Source: Tremella fuciformis (lineage: Eukaryota; Basidiomycota; Tremellomycetes; Tremellales; Tremellaceae). From it: a stretch of 64,000 bases of DNA. How positions within the stretch are numbered: the first letter of the stretch is position 1; each line of letters starts with the position of its first letter. The notes below the pieces were generated by a model. The model worked only from the letters and a program-made list of their open reading frames with translations. It did not search any database and was not told the DNA's origin. The DNA is taken from positions 5,084,001 to 5,148,000 of the forward strand of contig CP136490.1 in the NCBI GenBank assembly GCA_032768795.1, read 5' to 3'. Both the position numbers and the translations under genes were made by a program. Below are positions 20,504-32,439 of the stretch, piece after piece.

Positions 20504-21401
20504 TCAGACTAGAGTGCACCGGTCATAAACGAGGACGCACTTTTCTTCCTCATACAAACGACGGAACCACGCCTTTGCCCGCTCGTACTCCATCTGACAC
20601 TCTTTGATGAGCTTGGCTATTCTCGCCAATGCCTCCTCCTGTGTCAAGCTCTCTCCGACCTCCTCGTCTCGTAAATTGCCGTAATGTTGCATCTTCTCGC
20701 AGCAGGCTTGCACCTTTACTATGCCCAGGGCGGCGGACGAGCCTTTGAGGAAGTGACCGAGTGATGATAGCTTCGGTAGGTCTTTCTCGGCACTGCAGGT
20801 TCGAATAGTCAGTAGAAGAGCGAGGGGGCGAATTCAAGTTTGAAGGAGTGGCATCAGCTAGGCTCGACATGGACAACATAATGGTGACTCACAGTGCCTT
20901 CGCCATGTCCTCAAATGCCTTCTCGGCCTGTACTGAGAAGTCGTCCACCATCGTCTTCGAAAACTGTTCTCCCCCTTCTTCCTCTGGCTCTTCATCGTCA
21001 TCCATGTCGAGGATCTGGGAGAACACGTCCATGTCGATGATATCGCTGTCGGGATCCTGATCGGCCTGCGCAATGTGACGCGATTAGGCAGTGGGCGACA
21101 TGCATGGAAAGGGTCATCGAGTGTAGAGTTCGAAGAATCAAGACAGTCGCGAAGTCGAGACATTGAGTAGGTAGGGAGGAAGCCATTTGATGGTGCAGTG
21201 ACCGATGGTCGATGACGAACATATGGTATCAGCATTGACATTTGATCGTCTGAGCGCGTCATGCCCTCCAGGATCACCCAGCACTGGCGGTGCCAGGCGT
21301 CGCAGAGATGCACCCGGACTTGATAAACATGGCCGAGGGCTCACCTTTGCATCCTCCTTGCCCTTTGCTTTGGCCGCCGTTGGCGAGGTTGGTTCCGCCA
21401 T
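20504..21401 (-). CDS. YPD1: Histidine-containing phosphotransfer protein YPD1
   Basis: Exons 21401-21345, 21065-20893 and 20792-20504 encode 172 residues. Residues ~30-75 hold VFSQILDMDD, an acidic linker and FSKTMVDDFSVQAEKAFEDM. The HPt signature SSLGHFLKGSSAALG follows, with phospho-acceptor His90, then KVQACCEKMQHYG and C-terminal helices ending RRLYEEEK. This is the YPD1 four-helix bundle. It relays phosphate from a hybrid sensor kinase to response regulators of the SSK1 and SKN7 type, feeding the HOG osmotic-stress pathway. The first intron (279 nt) and second (100 nt) are much longer than the window's norm. The 19-residue first exon is Lys/Ala-rich. The start is the first ATG of the frame. 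Confidence 0.93.
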
Positions 21402-22247
21402 CCTAACCAACTCTGATCTGCACGACCGGCCCGCGAGACGATCGTTATGACACGGTGGCGAAGGAATGCGCTGGAGAGAGTGAAGAGGACCGGGGTTGGC
21501 GTCTGGACAGGATGGAGCGTGTGCGGGCGAGTATGCGCGTGTGCGAGGAAACTGCGATCGGAGTACGCGGAACGAGGAATCCTGCTACTAGTTTGACTAA
21601 AAAAACGGGTCGGACTGTAGCCGCTCTCTCTCTTGTCTTTTCTCTGTCGTGGAGATGAGCTCCCTTTTTGTCGTGCGATCACACAAAGGAAAGTGGGAGG
21701 AGGGTCGATGGAGGAATGGAGAAAGGGGGAGGTCTGATCGCCGTCGAGGCGCTTTTGTTGGCCGTTATGAACGATGATCTCGCGACGAAATGACCGTATC
21801 GGCGTCGAGGATGGGAAACCCGTTTTCGGAACAGGACGCTTGTTGGGATGCTTCGTTCCTCTTTGTTTTGCCCTGTATTGGACCTGTTCGGACCTGCTTG
21901 ACTTGACTCTGCAGCTGACTGCTGGCCGCTGTTGCTGCAGCTGGTGAGCAGCTGCTCTGACTCTTGGATCGAAACTCGAAGGTAGAGAGAGACGTGGCGT
22001 TTTCCTTGAAGGGCCATTCGCATTCCTCCGACGTAATGGGTACACAGGGACACAAGCCCTGAATTATGACGACATTCGGACCTGACCAGCTGGCATCACG
22101 ACTGGCACGCCTAACACAATGGGAAAATATCTCCGACTCACCTGTCCAGTCGTTTAGGAGCGCTCTATTCCCGCTTGGCCTACGGCGAACCGACAACGAT
22201 TACAGCTGAGACGTGACTGACCTTGGTTCGCGTCGACCACTCGCGAC
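21402..22247. other. Divergent promoter region of YPD1 and COG4
   Basis: About 0.85 kb separating the two 5' ends. Long minus-strand frames at 21341-22196 have Arg/Ser/Thr-rich random composition and no motif, so I do not call them. No TATA box is seen. Confidence 0.5.
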
Positions 22248-25246
22248 ATGGCCGCCGCTGTCGCCTCCGCGCTGCCATCTCCTGGTATACAGCCCGAGTC
22301 ACAGCTGCCCATAGATCCGAGGGACATAACTTCGCCAGAGCAGATCACGGCTCAGCTCGCCCTCGTCGCGAGAAGAGAAGCCGACCTCTCGCTCGCCCTC
22401 AATGCACTTATCGCCGACAGGCATCAGATTGACGGAGCATTGACGCATCTTCGCGAGCTCTCGACAGAGGTGAATCAGCTCAGCATCGAGGTGGACGGTG
22501 TCACGTCGGATCAAGCGCCGCCGTTTGGCAGTGATTCCCGAGGTCTAGGACGGCAGAATGGAGGAAACGATGTATTTTACCTCGAGGATGAAGCCGACAC
22601 GGGCTTGGTGGAACGAGTGCGCAAGGTCTGGGAGACGAGCGAGAGGGTAGGCGGAAAGGTCAGACGATTGGACGAGGAGGTCGGGCGAGTCAAAGAGGCC
22701 ACCGAGATCGTCACCGAGGTTTTGGAGCTCAAGGTAGCCCACATCCCTCTTCATGATTCGTTCGCACTGAGAATCGCAGAATGCACTCCAGACTCTGGCC
22801 TCGGCGATCGCCAAGGAAGACTGGGAGTCTGCCTCTCGCTCTTGTCGCAGAGCCATGTCTGTCCGTAAAGACGTTATTGACGGCGAATTCGCGGGAAGCG
22901 TAGTGGTGAGCCGCTCTACAGCCCGGCTTTGTACACAGCTCATCCTCAGCCCACACCGCAAAACCCTCTGCAACCGTCTCAGCAGCTTGAGGAACTCCGT
23001 GATATCCTGTTATACACTTTCCGAGAGAACTTTGACGCCGCGGCCGAGAGAAAAGATGAGCAGGCTGTATCGCGCTTCTTCAGGTTGTGGCCCGGTATCG
23101 GCGCGGAACCAGAAGGCCTGGAAGCGTATGGAGACTTTGTGGTCGGTCTAGTGAAGGCTCGCAGTACGAACGCTGGCAAACGTACGTGTCAGTCCAGCTC
23201 AGATGTGGCATGTCTGATCGTCCAGCGTCGTCGCCGCTATACTACCTTACAGGCCTCACGTCTCTCCTCGAAAGTATCGCCCACATCATTGACCAGCATC
23301 AGCCGGTGGTTGACAAGTATTACGGCAAAGGACGAATGCGGACCGTAGTTGGCCGACTTGTTGGAGAGAGCGATCGCGTTGTCAGAAATCTTGTGGAAGG
23401 TTGGGAAGAGGAAAGACGAGTAGGCAGATTGGTCAGTCACTCTTCTTCATGTGGCTCCCAGCTTAATGACCAGATCTCGGAGACGAATCAGACCAGGTTT
23501 CCGGTGTTGTCGAACCCGTCGCTTCTCCCACCTTTGTTTCCTTCCCTCACGAATCCGACCGCCCCGCAAATCTCATTATCTTCACTGGCCACATCAACCA
23601 CTGCTCATCTACCCAATCTGCAGTCCGCGCAACACCTCTTGCAATCGTATGCACCAGGAGCCAAACGGCCTCAAGGCCAGAGCACTTCGCCCGCGCCGCC
23701 AGTCGTCGAAGAGGAGCCCAGTGGGCCTGACCCGCGAGACGTGGACCGCGTTCTTGGCGAGCTCGTGGCATTGGGCGGACGCTGGGCCATGTTCAAGCGA
23801 TTTGCTTGGGATCGCGTAGGGGTCAGTCATGGCTTTTCAATTGATCATGTGCTGATCTAGCAGGACAGCGCATCAGACGATGTCGTCGCCCATGGCTCCG
23901 AAGCAGGAGAGAGCATCAATGGTGATCATGCCGAGTCCCTAGGGCCGCAACCCAAGAGCAACGATATGGACGTCATTGAGCAGTCTGGAAGCCAGCGGGC
24001 GATCGAGAATCTTCTCAAGGTATACTACGAGCCCCTTGAGCTGTGGTACTTGCGCAGCTCGATTGAAAAGGTGACTCTACCGACGACCGATCTCTGCGGG
24101 CGGCACTGACCCATAGGCACATCGACTGGAGACACCAGATGTATCTGCTCGCCCTCACCTTTCTTCTATCCTGGACGACACGTTCTACCTTCTCAAGCTG
24201 GTCCTCAACCGTGTCCTCTCTTGCGGGTCCCTCACGACTCTGCGGGCCATGCGTCAGAAGATCACCGAGGTCCTGGAAAGGGACTACATATCGATCATCC
24301 GCAAGAAGATGGATGGGGTATACCTGCTTCCGCCTGTCCAGTCTAGCGAAAGAGAGAGGAGGGAGAAGGAGCAGAAGAGCGCTTTCATCATCTGGTTGAA
24401 CGACATCGATACGTCGGCAGAGTATGTTGAGCGACTGATCGAGGAGATGAAGGCAGGTATGCCTCAAATCTTCATGGAGAAGGAGGAGGGGGAGGTTCTG
24501 GAAGAATTGAATTTGTTTGGCGACCTGGCCGGGAGATTCAGAGCGTCTTGTCGAGTGCGTGGACGCTTTTAGGGGAAGTGGTCACCAGCTGACAAACAGG
24601 CTGGTCTAGAACAGCTCTTCAACCAGCTCACTCGACCGAAACTGCGCGCCATCCTCGACGAGTGCTATAGGGACGTCTCGTACATGCTTGACGATGACTC
24701 GTTTGCCGAAGCAGAAGACGCCGACATGGTCAAACGCAGATTTATGCGAGCTTGGGAAGGCTTGGTCGACGGCTACAGGGTGGGTGGAGACTCGGTGCAA
24801 GCTGAGACCGGAGCCGCTGACGGCGCAGGACGCGTTCACGGACCATAATTACCAGGCGTTCTTCAGCATGACGGTCGAGGTGCTCGTCAGACCCTGGGAG
24901 AAGATGGTGATGGGGATGCGGTTCACCGAGGTGAGCTTCATTTCGAGTATAGTGGAAGGTCGGCTCAAGTGGCAGCTCGGGGCTATCCGGTACGACCGCG
25001 ATGTTCGCGCGGTGGCCAATTACCTCTCGACGCAGACCTCTTTTGGGGGTGCCAGAGAGAAGTTTACGCGGCTGCAGCAGATCGGCACGGTGTTGAATTT
25101 GGACGCGGTGAGCACTGCCAGCTCTGTGCCTACAAGATTGAGCTGACGACCAGGATGAAGACCCGGATGAGTTCTACTCCAACTCGGGTATCAGCTGGCG
25201 TATCTCCAAGGCAGAGTACACGGCGGTGCTGGAGCAGCGTGTATAG
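22248..25246 (+). CDS. COG4: Conserved oligomeric Golgi complex subunit 4
   Basis: Eleven exons (22248-22733, 22780-22905, 22950-23181, 23226-23431, 23474-23821, 23864-24070, 24117-24554, 24600-24779, 24829-24930, 24976-25107, 25154-25246) give 849 residues. The N-terminus has coiled-coil helices as in COG subunits. Recognisable COG4 blocks are RDILLYTFRENFDAA, YLTGLTSLLESIAHII, YYEPLELWYLRSSIEKAHRL, DDTFYLLKLVLNRVLSCGSL, LEQLFNQLTRPKLR and the C-terminal FTDHNYQAFFSMTVEVLVRPWE plus LGAIRYDRDVRAVANYL. COG4 is in lobe A of the tether that captures retrograde vesicles at the Golgi and binds SNARE/SM proteins. The 45-nt intron 24931-24975 is a multiple of three without a stop, so retention would insert 15 residues near the end. 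The start is the first ATG. Confidence 0.93.
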
Positions 25247-25370
25247 TGCATCATACAATATCTCATTCAGCATCTCGTACGTAAACAACGCATATGCATA
25301 AACGCATTAAGGCATCCAAAAAGTCGATGAAGGTCTAAGAAGGTCGAAATACAATAGTCCGTCATACGTC

Positions 25371-27221
25371 TCACAACCCCCACGTCTTGGCGAGGGACCA
25401 CCACCAGCTGCGCTCCTCGGCGCGCGCCCACCTGCCCGCCAAAAGACGTATCTCGTCCTCGCCCAGGCGCCGCCCGGGGCTCTTGGCCCCCAACACGCGC
25501 ATCTGTTCGTAAAGATGGTGAGTGTTGTGTCCTAGGATCCGCAGAATCTGGCGTCCAACCACTACTGCCTCCTCCTCCTCTCCCGCGCCTTCCACCCCCT
25601 CTCCCTCATGCCCCTCCTGCGGTGTATCAGTTCCAGTCCGAGGCAGCAGCGGCGCATCCTCCTCAAAGTCTAGCTCCCGCGCATCCTCTTCCCCGTCGTC
25701 CAGCCTGACTGCCCCCTCCCCCGCTCCCGGGCCACGCACGAGGTTGAGCGCCAGGGCGTACTCGCACACGCCCCTGCACACCTCGAACACCCCAGTGACC
25801 ACGTCGTAAAAGACCAACCACCATCCCCTCCTCGCGCGCCGGCCCACGACGGCGGACGCCGGGCCCACACCAGGCGGGTCGAGGAGGGCCTTGTACAGCG
25901 GCAAGTCGGAGAAGGCGTAGGTCACTTCGACGCTGCCTTGGTTGGACGGGACTAGCGCGGGAGAAGAGGAGAGGATGACGGGGTCGCCCGAGGGCAGGTC
26001 GAGGTCGTCCTCGGCGACAGCATCGCTGGGCCCGCGGGGCTGTGCCGCTGGAGATGGGGGTTTGAGCGTCAGTGGCGAGAGGTCGATGAAGATGTCCCAT
26101 GCTTTGGGGTGTGAGCGGAAGATGGCGTCGGACGTCGCTGCCATCAGCTCTCCCCAATTACTAGACAAAACGGGAGAGGAGGCTCACTGGCGACCCACCC
26201 TCCGGGGCGGGTGGAGAGCGTGGCTAGGTCCATGAGCCCTACGTGGCCCAGCCACGTCCCCGGCGCGGCGTCGCTCTGCGGGGGCGGGAGCGATGTGGAC
26301 CATACGCACCATGCCAGTGCAGAGAGGGGCAGGAGGGGCGGCGTGGAGAAGAGCAGCTGGACTTAGCACGAGTGCGAGTGCGACCTAAGAGAGGGGAGGG
26401 GGACCCACGATGCGCTTGCCGGCGAGGGCGGCCTTGTACACCATGACCACGCTCGGTCCGAGCGCAGCGACAAGCGTGCTCATGTACTCTATCGGGTGCC
26501 GCCTCCCTTGTGCGGCACTGCTGCTGCCAAGCTGCTGCGCTCAGCCTTACCCGCCAGTAGAAAGCCCACTGGTACTCACGCGATTCCGGCTGAGCAGCAG
26601 CGCCACCCCTCCTCCGTCGTCTGCGCCGCCATCGGCGCCGGAGGACAGCGACAGGGGCAGCCCTCCCCATACTTCATCCAAGATGGCAGGCGCATCGCGC
26701 AGAAAGTCGCCAGTCGACTCGAGGCGATCGTACTTGTCCCCTAGGGCAAGTTGTAGGTCGAACAACTTATCCGCCGACGTCCCAGGCCCTGCACCTTAGC
26801 TTCCTCCACCGCACGCATGGCACACTTACCAAGCACCACACCGAGCGTGGCCATGCGCCTCCCGCGACCTCGAGGCGCACTACCGCCTGCCGCTGCCGTT
26901 GAGGTGGAAGAGGAAGAGGACGCAGAGGGAGCAGCCGTGGTGGTGGTGGTATCTCTGCTCCGGAAGAGTCCTGCGGCCGGCAGTCCAGCATGCCTGAAGA
27001 GCACGAGGTCTTGCTGTGTCGTATGTAGCCCGCTGGGCAGCGAAGCATGTTCAACATTGTCCGATACGACTGTGGTCAGTCCGCCGTCTTCCGAGTTTAT
27101 ACAGAGACGCACCGCCCTCGACGGCTGAGCGGAAGTAGACCGTATTTTGCCCTTTGATATCGTCAAAGTGGGTCAGGAAGAGCGCGGCCACTGGCGGGAG
27201 GCTCGACAAGGCGGACGACAT
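25371..27221 (-). CDS. DENN-domain protein of the LCHN/DENND11 (DUF2347) type
   Basis: Exons 27221-27113, 27069-26830, 26788-26580, 26534-26409, 26356-26199 and 26160-25371 give 543 residues. The N-terminus (VAALFLTHFDDIKGQNTVYF, then EHASLPSGLHTTQQDLVLF, GLPAAGLFRSRD, GRGRRMATLGV) fits the longin-like start of the LCHN family. DKLFDLQLALGDKYDRL and HPIEYMSTLVAALGPSVVMVYKAALAGKRILLFSTPP match its DENN core. The C-terminal half has an acidic insert and ends in a Trp-rich helix. DENN proteins usually act on Rab GTPases in membrane traffic; the exact role here is inferred. The last splice (donor GTGGGT before 26198) is the least certain, because the nicer GTGAGC donor nearby gives the wrong phase. 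GC content is higher than in neighbours. Confidence 0.65.
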
Positions 27222-27613
27222 GAGGCTCGTCCCAGCGAAGAGAGAAAGACAAATGCACCTCAATGTCAACGAACTGGTCTGCCAAGTGACCATCTCGGCA
27301 ACGACCGACGACTACGGACCGGTTGCTCGGCCGACTTTGAATTGTGAATGATCTGTTGATACCATGTCATACGTCGGGCAACGCAGCGCTGCCAATATCA
27401 AACCAAGGGTATCCAGTCTACAAGGTCATTCCAGTCCGAGATCCCACCACTGCTGCCCCATCTGCCGTTGCTTTGCCAATTGTCGTTTGATTTTGCTTGC
27501 AGTAAAAGAGTAATGTATGTTTCGATCCGATGCCTACAGCACGCATGCGGGCGGACTCTGTGCCCCCGACACCCCAACAACCCTCATGCAACAAGTACAA
27601 GCCGCTCAAGCCA
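27222..27613. other. Intergenic between DENN gene 5' end and PTC2 3' end
   Basis: Holds the promoter of the DENN gene and the 3' flank of the phosphatase, both transcribed leftward. No gene supported. Confidence 0.5.
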
Positions 27614-30093
27614 TCACAGCTTGAGCGGACTCTCGCTCGTGTCCATCAAGCCCTCGACCTTGGCGGCGTCGGGATAGGCATCGCCACCAGGTGTGCTTTT
27701 CTGCTGCGCCACTTTCCCTGCGCCACCCTTCTTTCCCGGCAATGCTTGTAACTCGAGATGTGTGGGAACTTCTGGGGACCCTATCGAGGTGAAGGAAGGG
27801 GGGATGGGTGATTCATTTGATTGCTCGGGAGTAGCAGGATTGGGGATCGATGTGGGTTGAGCAGGTTGGGATTTCGAGGGAGAGCTGGGCGAGGCGACTC
27901 CGGTGGTTGTCGTGTCCGATTCATCGTCGGATGCCATCTGCGAGTCTCCGTCGTCATCGATTAGTCGTATTGATGCCCGCTTGGCACTGGAATGGAGGAC
28001 GTCTTCGCCATCCTGTAAAGTCAGCGCCAGATAGACCCTTGTATCGCCGAGATCTCACCAGTTTCGACGTCACATCTTTCGGCGCGGTTTTGCCACTCAA
28101 CGCCAGGTCGTCCAAGTAGCCATCGGGTTTCTCGTGATCCGGTGTCCGTAGCTTCTCGGTCGAGCCAGAAGTCTCCTCCGACGCAGCCTGCAGCTCGTCC
28201 TTGCCGATGATGTGAAGCTCGTCGTCTTCATCATCGCTGTCGTCCGCCTGCTTGAACGTGAAGCCCGAGGCGCCTAAGATCGATGCCAGATTCGCGAGCC
28301 CGCCAGTCCCTGCCACGCGAAAGCCCGCCCCTCCGCCAAAGCCACCGCCGCCGCCCATAGGCGCTGGCCGTGCGGGTCCAAAGATGTCGGGGATCGATGC
28401 CGGTGTATCCCGACCGACTGACGAGTCAGTCTGGCAATCGTCGAGTCTGAAACTTGATTTACCCTTCTTGTCCACACGCTCCTTCACCCATGCCTGCCAC
28501 TCCTCCTCTGTTCTTCCATTCAACAATGCCACAATCACTACGGTCATGTTGTCGCATCCAAGGCCCGCAGTCTCGGAAGATGTCGCCAAGCATTTGGTCA
28601 TGAGGTTCTCGCAGATCTTGCCCAGGCCATCTCCGTTCGCTATTGCTCTTCGGACAAAGTCGACGACCTGTTGCGAAGTCAAGCAATCCCAAATACCTAA
28701 GAGTGAGTCTAGCACACGTGAGCTCCTGATGCACTCACCATCACAAGCGAGAACCATAAACTCCTCCTCCCCGTCGATCCTGTGTGTTGTGATATCTGGG
28801 TCACACGTGACGATCTGCCTCTCGGGAGATAGCGAGAAGTTCTGTTTGAACTCGAAGTCACCGATGGCTCGAGACAGAGCGAGATTGCCTGGAATGAGCG
28901 AGGCGTCGCGAAGCACACCGTCAACTCACCATTGACACGGCCAAACTCCACGAATCCGCCTGCCGATGTTATCCGTGCGGTTTCACCGGCATTTGTCGGC
29001 TTGTGATCGCTGGACAGCTCCTTGGCATCGCCTTTGTAGCCCAATACACCACGCGAGTCTCCGGCATTTGCCTAACGGTAAGCTACGCGCATTCGGTCTC
29101 ATTCATCGGCTAGCTTACGCAGATGATTCGCCCGTCCTGCGTGACCAATGTGACGACAGCCGTGCAGCCAGATGGGTCATTGAAGAAATTTGGATCTGCT
29201 CTGATCAGTGACCCGGACGAAGATAGGGGTGAATAGCAACACACCAGCTCGCAGATCCTGATCCGTCTTCATGTATGCCTCTTTTAGTGCCCCTTCGTAG
29301 TCGCCATGCTCTGCCCCAGTCAGCCAGATGTTACGCCGTGTACCAGAGTGAAGACGTGCTATATGCCTCCAAGCCGGCCAGCCGTGTATGCAGAGTCGTG
29401 CCCGTGAATTTCGCAACGGAGGATCCTCCGTGCCCGTCAAACACACCAATGAGGGCGTTTCCGTCGGCCGAGGGGGAGTCATTGGTCACTGTCGATCCTG
29501 CGGGCTGGATGGGAATGTCATTGATGCCGCCTTCGGGCTGTACGGGAGAGGCGGCAACATCCGTAGGGGGTAGGTACAGATGGACCGAGTGCGAGTCTTC
29601 CATGCCTGGCATGTCAGGTGGGATTCCAGCAAAGGGAAGGGGTGACGAACTGATCCGCCATCCTTGCATGTCCGACAGGCCGACCCAGAACTTTTTCTGC
29701 CGCACAACCACCGTGGTGTGCTTCTCCGTCACTGTTTGCGCAAGCCATTTGCGGGTTTGAGGGTGGATGGGCGTTGTTGGGTATTGGAGGAGGCACCGGT
29801 GGTCGTGTGAGAGGTCAAAGGAGTGTGGAGCGAGCATCGATAGTCGAGAGAGAGGACCTGTATCAGTACGGGGCTCCCGGAAGATGATGAGGAGCTGGCT
29901 GACCTGGCTCGGAGAGTGTCTGACCCTGTGGAGAGTGTCAGCATAGCTCAAAAGCCTGCACCGGAAGAAAAGACGATGCCCGAGAAGAGACTGTCACCAG
30001 ACCCAGAGGCAGAGAGGGGGGAGGGTGAACGAGCTCATCGTCGACCGCAGATGCCCATGTGCATGGAGCAGTGATATGTGCGAGACTCACCAT
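27614..30093 (-). CDS. PTC2: PP2C-type serine/threonine phosphatase (Ptc2/Ptc3)
   Basis: Eleven exons: 30093-30091 (ATG only), 29925-29904, 29731-29651, 29605-29360, 29310-29245, 29195-29119, 29071-28930, 28888-28739, 28696-28463, 28417-28059, 28012-27614; 592 residues. The assembled start MGQTLSEPVTEKHTT is the textbook Ptc2 N-terminus, with Gly2 available for myristoylation. PP2C motifs are intact: GWRISMEDSH, IGVFDGHGGSS, NDPSGCTAVV, ANAGDSRGVL, LSRAIGDFEF, ACDGIWDCL and GCDNMTVVIV. They supply the Asp residues of the Mg/Mn site. Ptc2/3 dephosphorylates HOG-type MAP kinases and checkpoint kinases, which pairs functionally with the YPD1 relay gene 9 kb away. After about residue 360 the tail is Gly-rich, then acidic and Ser/Pro-rich. 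Intron 29359-29311 has a GC donor. Confidence 0.92.
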
Positions 30094-30691
30094 GATGGGC
30101 AATGAGACGAGTCGGTGAGGGACGAAACGGGTTCCCGGTACAGAATGTCCTTATCGCGTCGGGCTGGTCGATGAGAACCACGTATGCGGTGCTGGTTTAC
30201 TAGGCGACGGTAAGATCTGCGGCTGGGAAGGTGTGAAAGGAGCGGCAGTGGGCGGGAGATGAGAGACAAAAGACTGTCCTCTGTGCGTCCAGACCCAGTG
30301 GATGTCTCTGTTCGAGCGATGTTGTCTGTTGCAGCTAAGTGGTGGTGTATGAAGAGGTGAAAAGCGATCGGCAAAGGGTCACGAGGTTAGGTGAGTGAGC
30401 GTAGCGCCATCGGCTTTTTTCGCCCCCGGCTTTCCCTCTCTCTTTCCCCACCCTTTGGAAAGGAAAAAACCGCCACTCTCAATAGCAAAAAGAAACGCGT
30501 CATGGGCATTAAAGTTGCGGCTATACGGATCTGCATCCACTCTCTCTCTCTCTTACACTCATCCGTATAGACCAGCGTAGAAAGGGCAAGTCCTCAGCAC
30601 TCAGCACTCGTCCAAGCAATATCTATCTACAATGAAAGGTCGCGGCTGATGAAAGCCGCACTTGTTGTGGTCGGTCCTGACCCTGACCCGC
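30094..30691. other. PTC2 promoter region
   Basis: About 0.6 kb upstream of the phosphatase start. Contains a short CT microsatellite around 30538-30553 and otherwise nothing recognisable. Confidence 0.5.
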
Positions 30692-31369
30692 TTACAGGCC
30701 GAGGGTACCTGCCATCAGCAACACTCCAGGGGTCAACAAGAATCACTCACCCAGGCAGAGGCCAAAGCCGAGGCTGCCCAGAAGACCGGTCACGGTGCCC
30801 AAGAGGCCCACAACAATCTCGAGCACGCCGACCAAGAGAAGCTCGACGGCCAGCAAGATGAGGTTGAGACCGACGTCGAGCTGCGCAATGAGGGCAATCT
30901 GTCATGTCAGCCGTGCCGCTGTTCGATGCAAAGAAGACCCACGATGGCGGGGAGAGCCAAGATTTCCGCGGTGAGACAGCCGACAGCAGATACGATGAGC
31001 GTCAGGATCTGCGCAAGCAGCGTCGCGACGACCGTGATGTCGCTGGCAACGACGACGATGCCTTCAGCGGCGAGGGCGGTGGAGGCGACCGTGACGGCCT
31101 CGACGATGATGGTGAGCTGGGCCGTGACTTCAGTAACGGTGATTCCGGTCACGGACAGCGCTGCGCAGGGCGAGATCTGTGATGAGCCCCAAGGTCTGAC
31201 TGTGAGCTCGACGAGGGCTCACGCAAGACTCGTGGAGCGTGGTGAGGATGTCCACGCAGGAGCTCGAGTCGCGCTTGGCAACGGCCGCGGTGGCCGGCTC
31301 GACCTGCTTGACGGGCGAAGCCAAGCCCAGGATGGGCAGGACGAACAAGGCAAGGCGAGTGAAGAGCAT
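30692..31369 (-). CDS. Secreted or membrane-associated hydrophobic protein, TATA-driven
   Basis: Exons 31369-31223, 31176-30943, 30898-30751 and 30708-30692 give 181 residues. The ATG at 31369 follows a TATA box and opens a clear signal peptide (MLFTRLALFVLPILGLASP). VAKRDSSS follows, a Kex2-type Lys-Arg site near residue 35. The mature part starts with three closely spaced Cys (SSSCVDIL, HESC, SPC), then long alanine/valine/leucine/isoleucine runs with few charges. It ends in a Gly/Leu-rich stretch with a last Cys (GFGLCLGTLGL). The final coding exon is only 17 nt including the stop. It may coat the cell surface or insert into membranes, but I recognise no family. The upstream frame to 31498 is leader sequence. 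Confidence 0.7.
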
Positions 31370-31470
31370 GTTGGTTGGTAGCTTGTTGAAGTTGGGAGTT
31401 GAGCGTTGGGAAGAAGGGGAAGTTGGGAAGAAGAGTTGGTGAGTGAATCTCTTCGCCGCCTTCCGACTGG

Positions 31471-31478
31471 CTTTTATA
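31471..31478 (-). promoter_or_regulatory. TATA box (TATAAAAG on the minus strand)
   Basis: TATAAAAG reads toward the secreted-protein gene, 102 bp before its ATG at 31369, with an AAC/TTCCC-rich leader in between. Confidence 0.7.
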
Positions 31479-32439
31479 CACCTCGCCGCGGCCCCCACGG
31501 CTCGTCGACACTACGACCGCTACGAAGAAAGCCGGTTCCACGACGTCATGTATACAGGCCTGGCCAATTCGGATCCAGCCAGTGTGAGTGAGAGTGATGG
31601 CGGGGCGTCGTGGCGTCCGACACCTGCACCGCCAAGAAGCAGCCTCCCGCGCGGGCGACCGGCTATGAAGTCGGAGAGCGAGAGATACAGAACAATCCTG
31701 CAGAGTTCAAGGGCAGAAGCAGCCAAGCGACGCAGCCCGCCCTCGGCTCGGTGCCACACTCTCCGGAATGGTCTGTATCGTCCAGAAGTAGCAGAAGCAA
31801 TGACGAGCCGCGGGGTCTACGCTACACAGGCGACTGGCCTTGTGTCCGCGGTAGGGCTCGCGGTGGGGAGGGGCCGGTGGGGATTGAGGGAGATTATTGG
31901 CGATTGGTGTGGAACGTGCCACATGGACAGTCCTTTGCCACTGCCCTTTGGTGTGCAGTGTGTAGTGCGTGGGCGTGGACGCCGGCCTGGTCTGTCTCGG
32001 ATTGTGGATCACCTGGACAGCAAGGCAGCCGAGTAACATGGCATACATGGCCTGGAATGGATGCAGATCTTGGTCGCTGATTCAAACACGACAATAGAAA
32101 TGCCACACAGCGTGGAATGGTGTCGGGCGAATCGGCCGACAGGGGGGGTATCGGGCCCGATATCCCTCCACTTATCATGTCCATCCCCTCTGACGGTGGA
32201 CGGCGAGTTATACAGCAGAGCGAGCAGCCATGCAGCTTCATCTGCGCCGCGCCCAATCAACACGAACCCGTATGTCGAGTCGAATATCATATCCGTAGAG
32301 ACTGCTGACAGGAAGGTATAAAGCCCAGAGAGTCCGTGTGTCAGCGGATCCCACAATAATCCCACTCCGGTGACACCCCTCCCCTGATCCACACACCTGC
32401 TGCCTGCTGCACTTATCCGCTCGCTCGCTCGCTTGCAAA
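31479..32439. other. Divergent promoter region
   Basis: About 1 kb between the secreted-protein gene and the methyltransferase. Overlapping frames on both strands (31443-32080 and 31894-32392) show no motif or codon bias and are not called. A short GCTC-type repeat precedes the methyltransferase ATG. Confidence 0.45.

Noticed and set aside
21341..22196. Overlapping minus-strand frames of 124-234 residues between YPD1 and COG4
   Set aside because: Arg/Ser/Thr-rich with no motif; the region is a divergent promoter, and three phases are open at once.
32009..32392. Minus-strand frame of 127 residues before the methyltransferase
   Set aside because: Lies in the divergent promoter; no motif and overlapping open frames in other phases.
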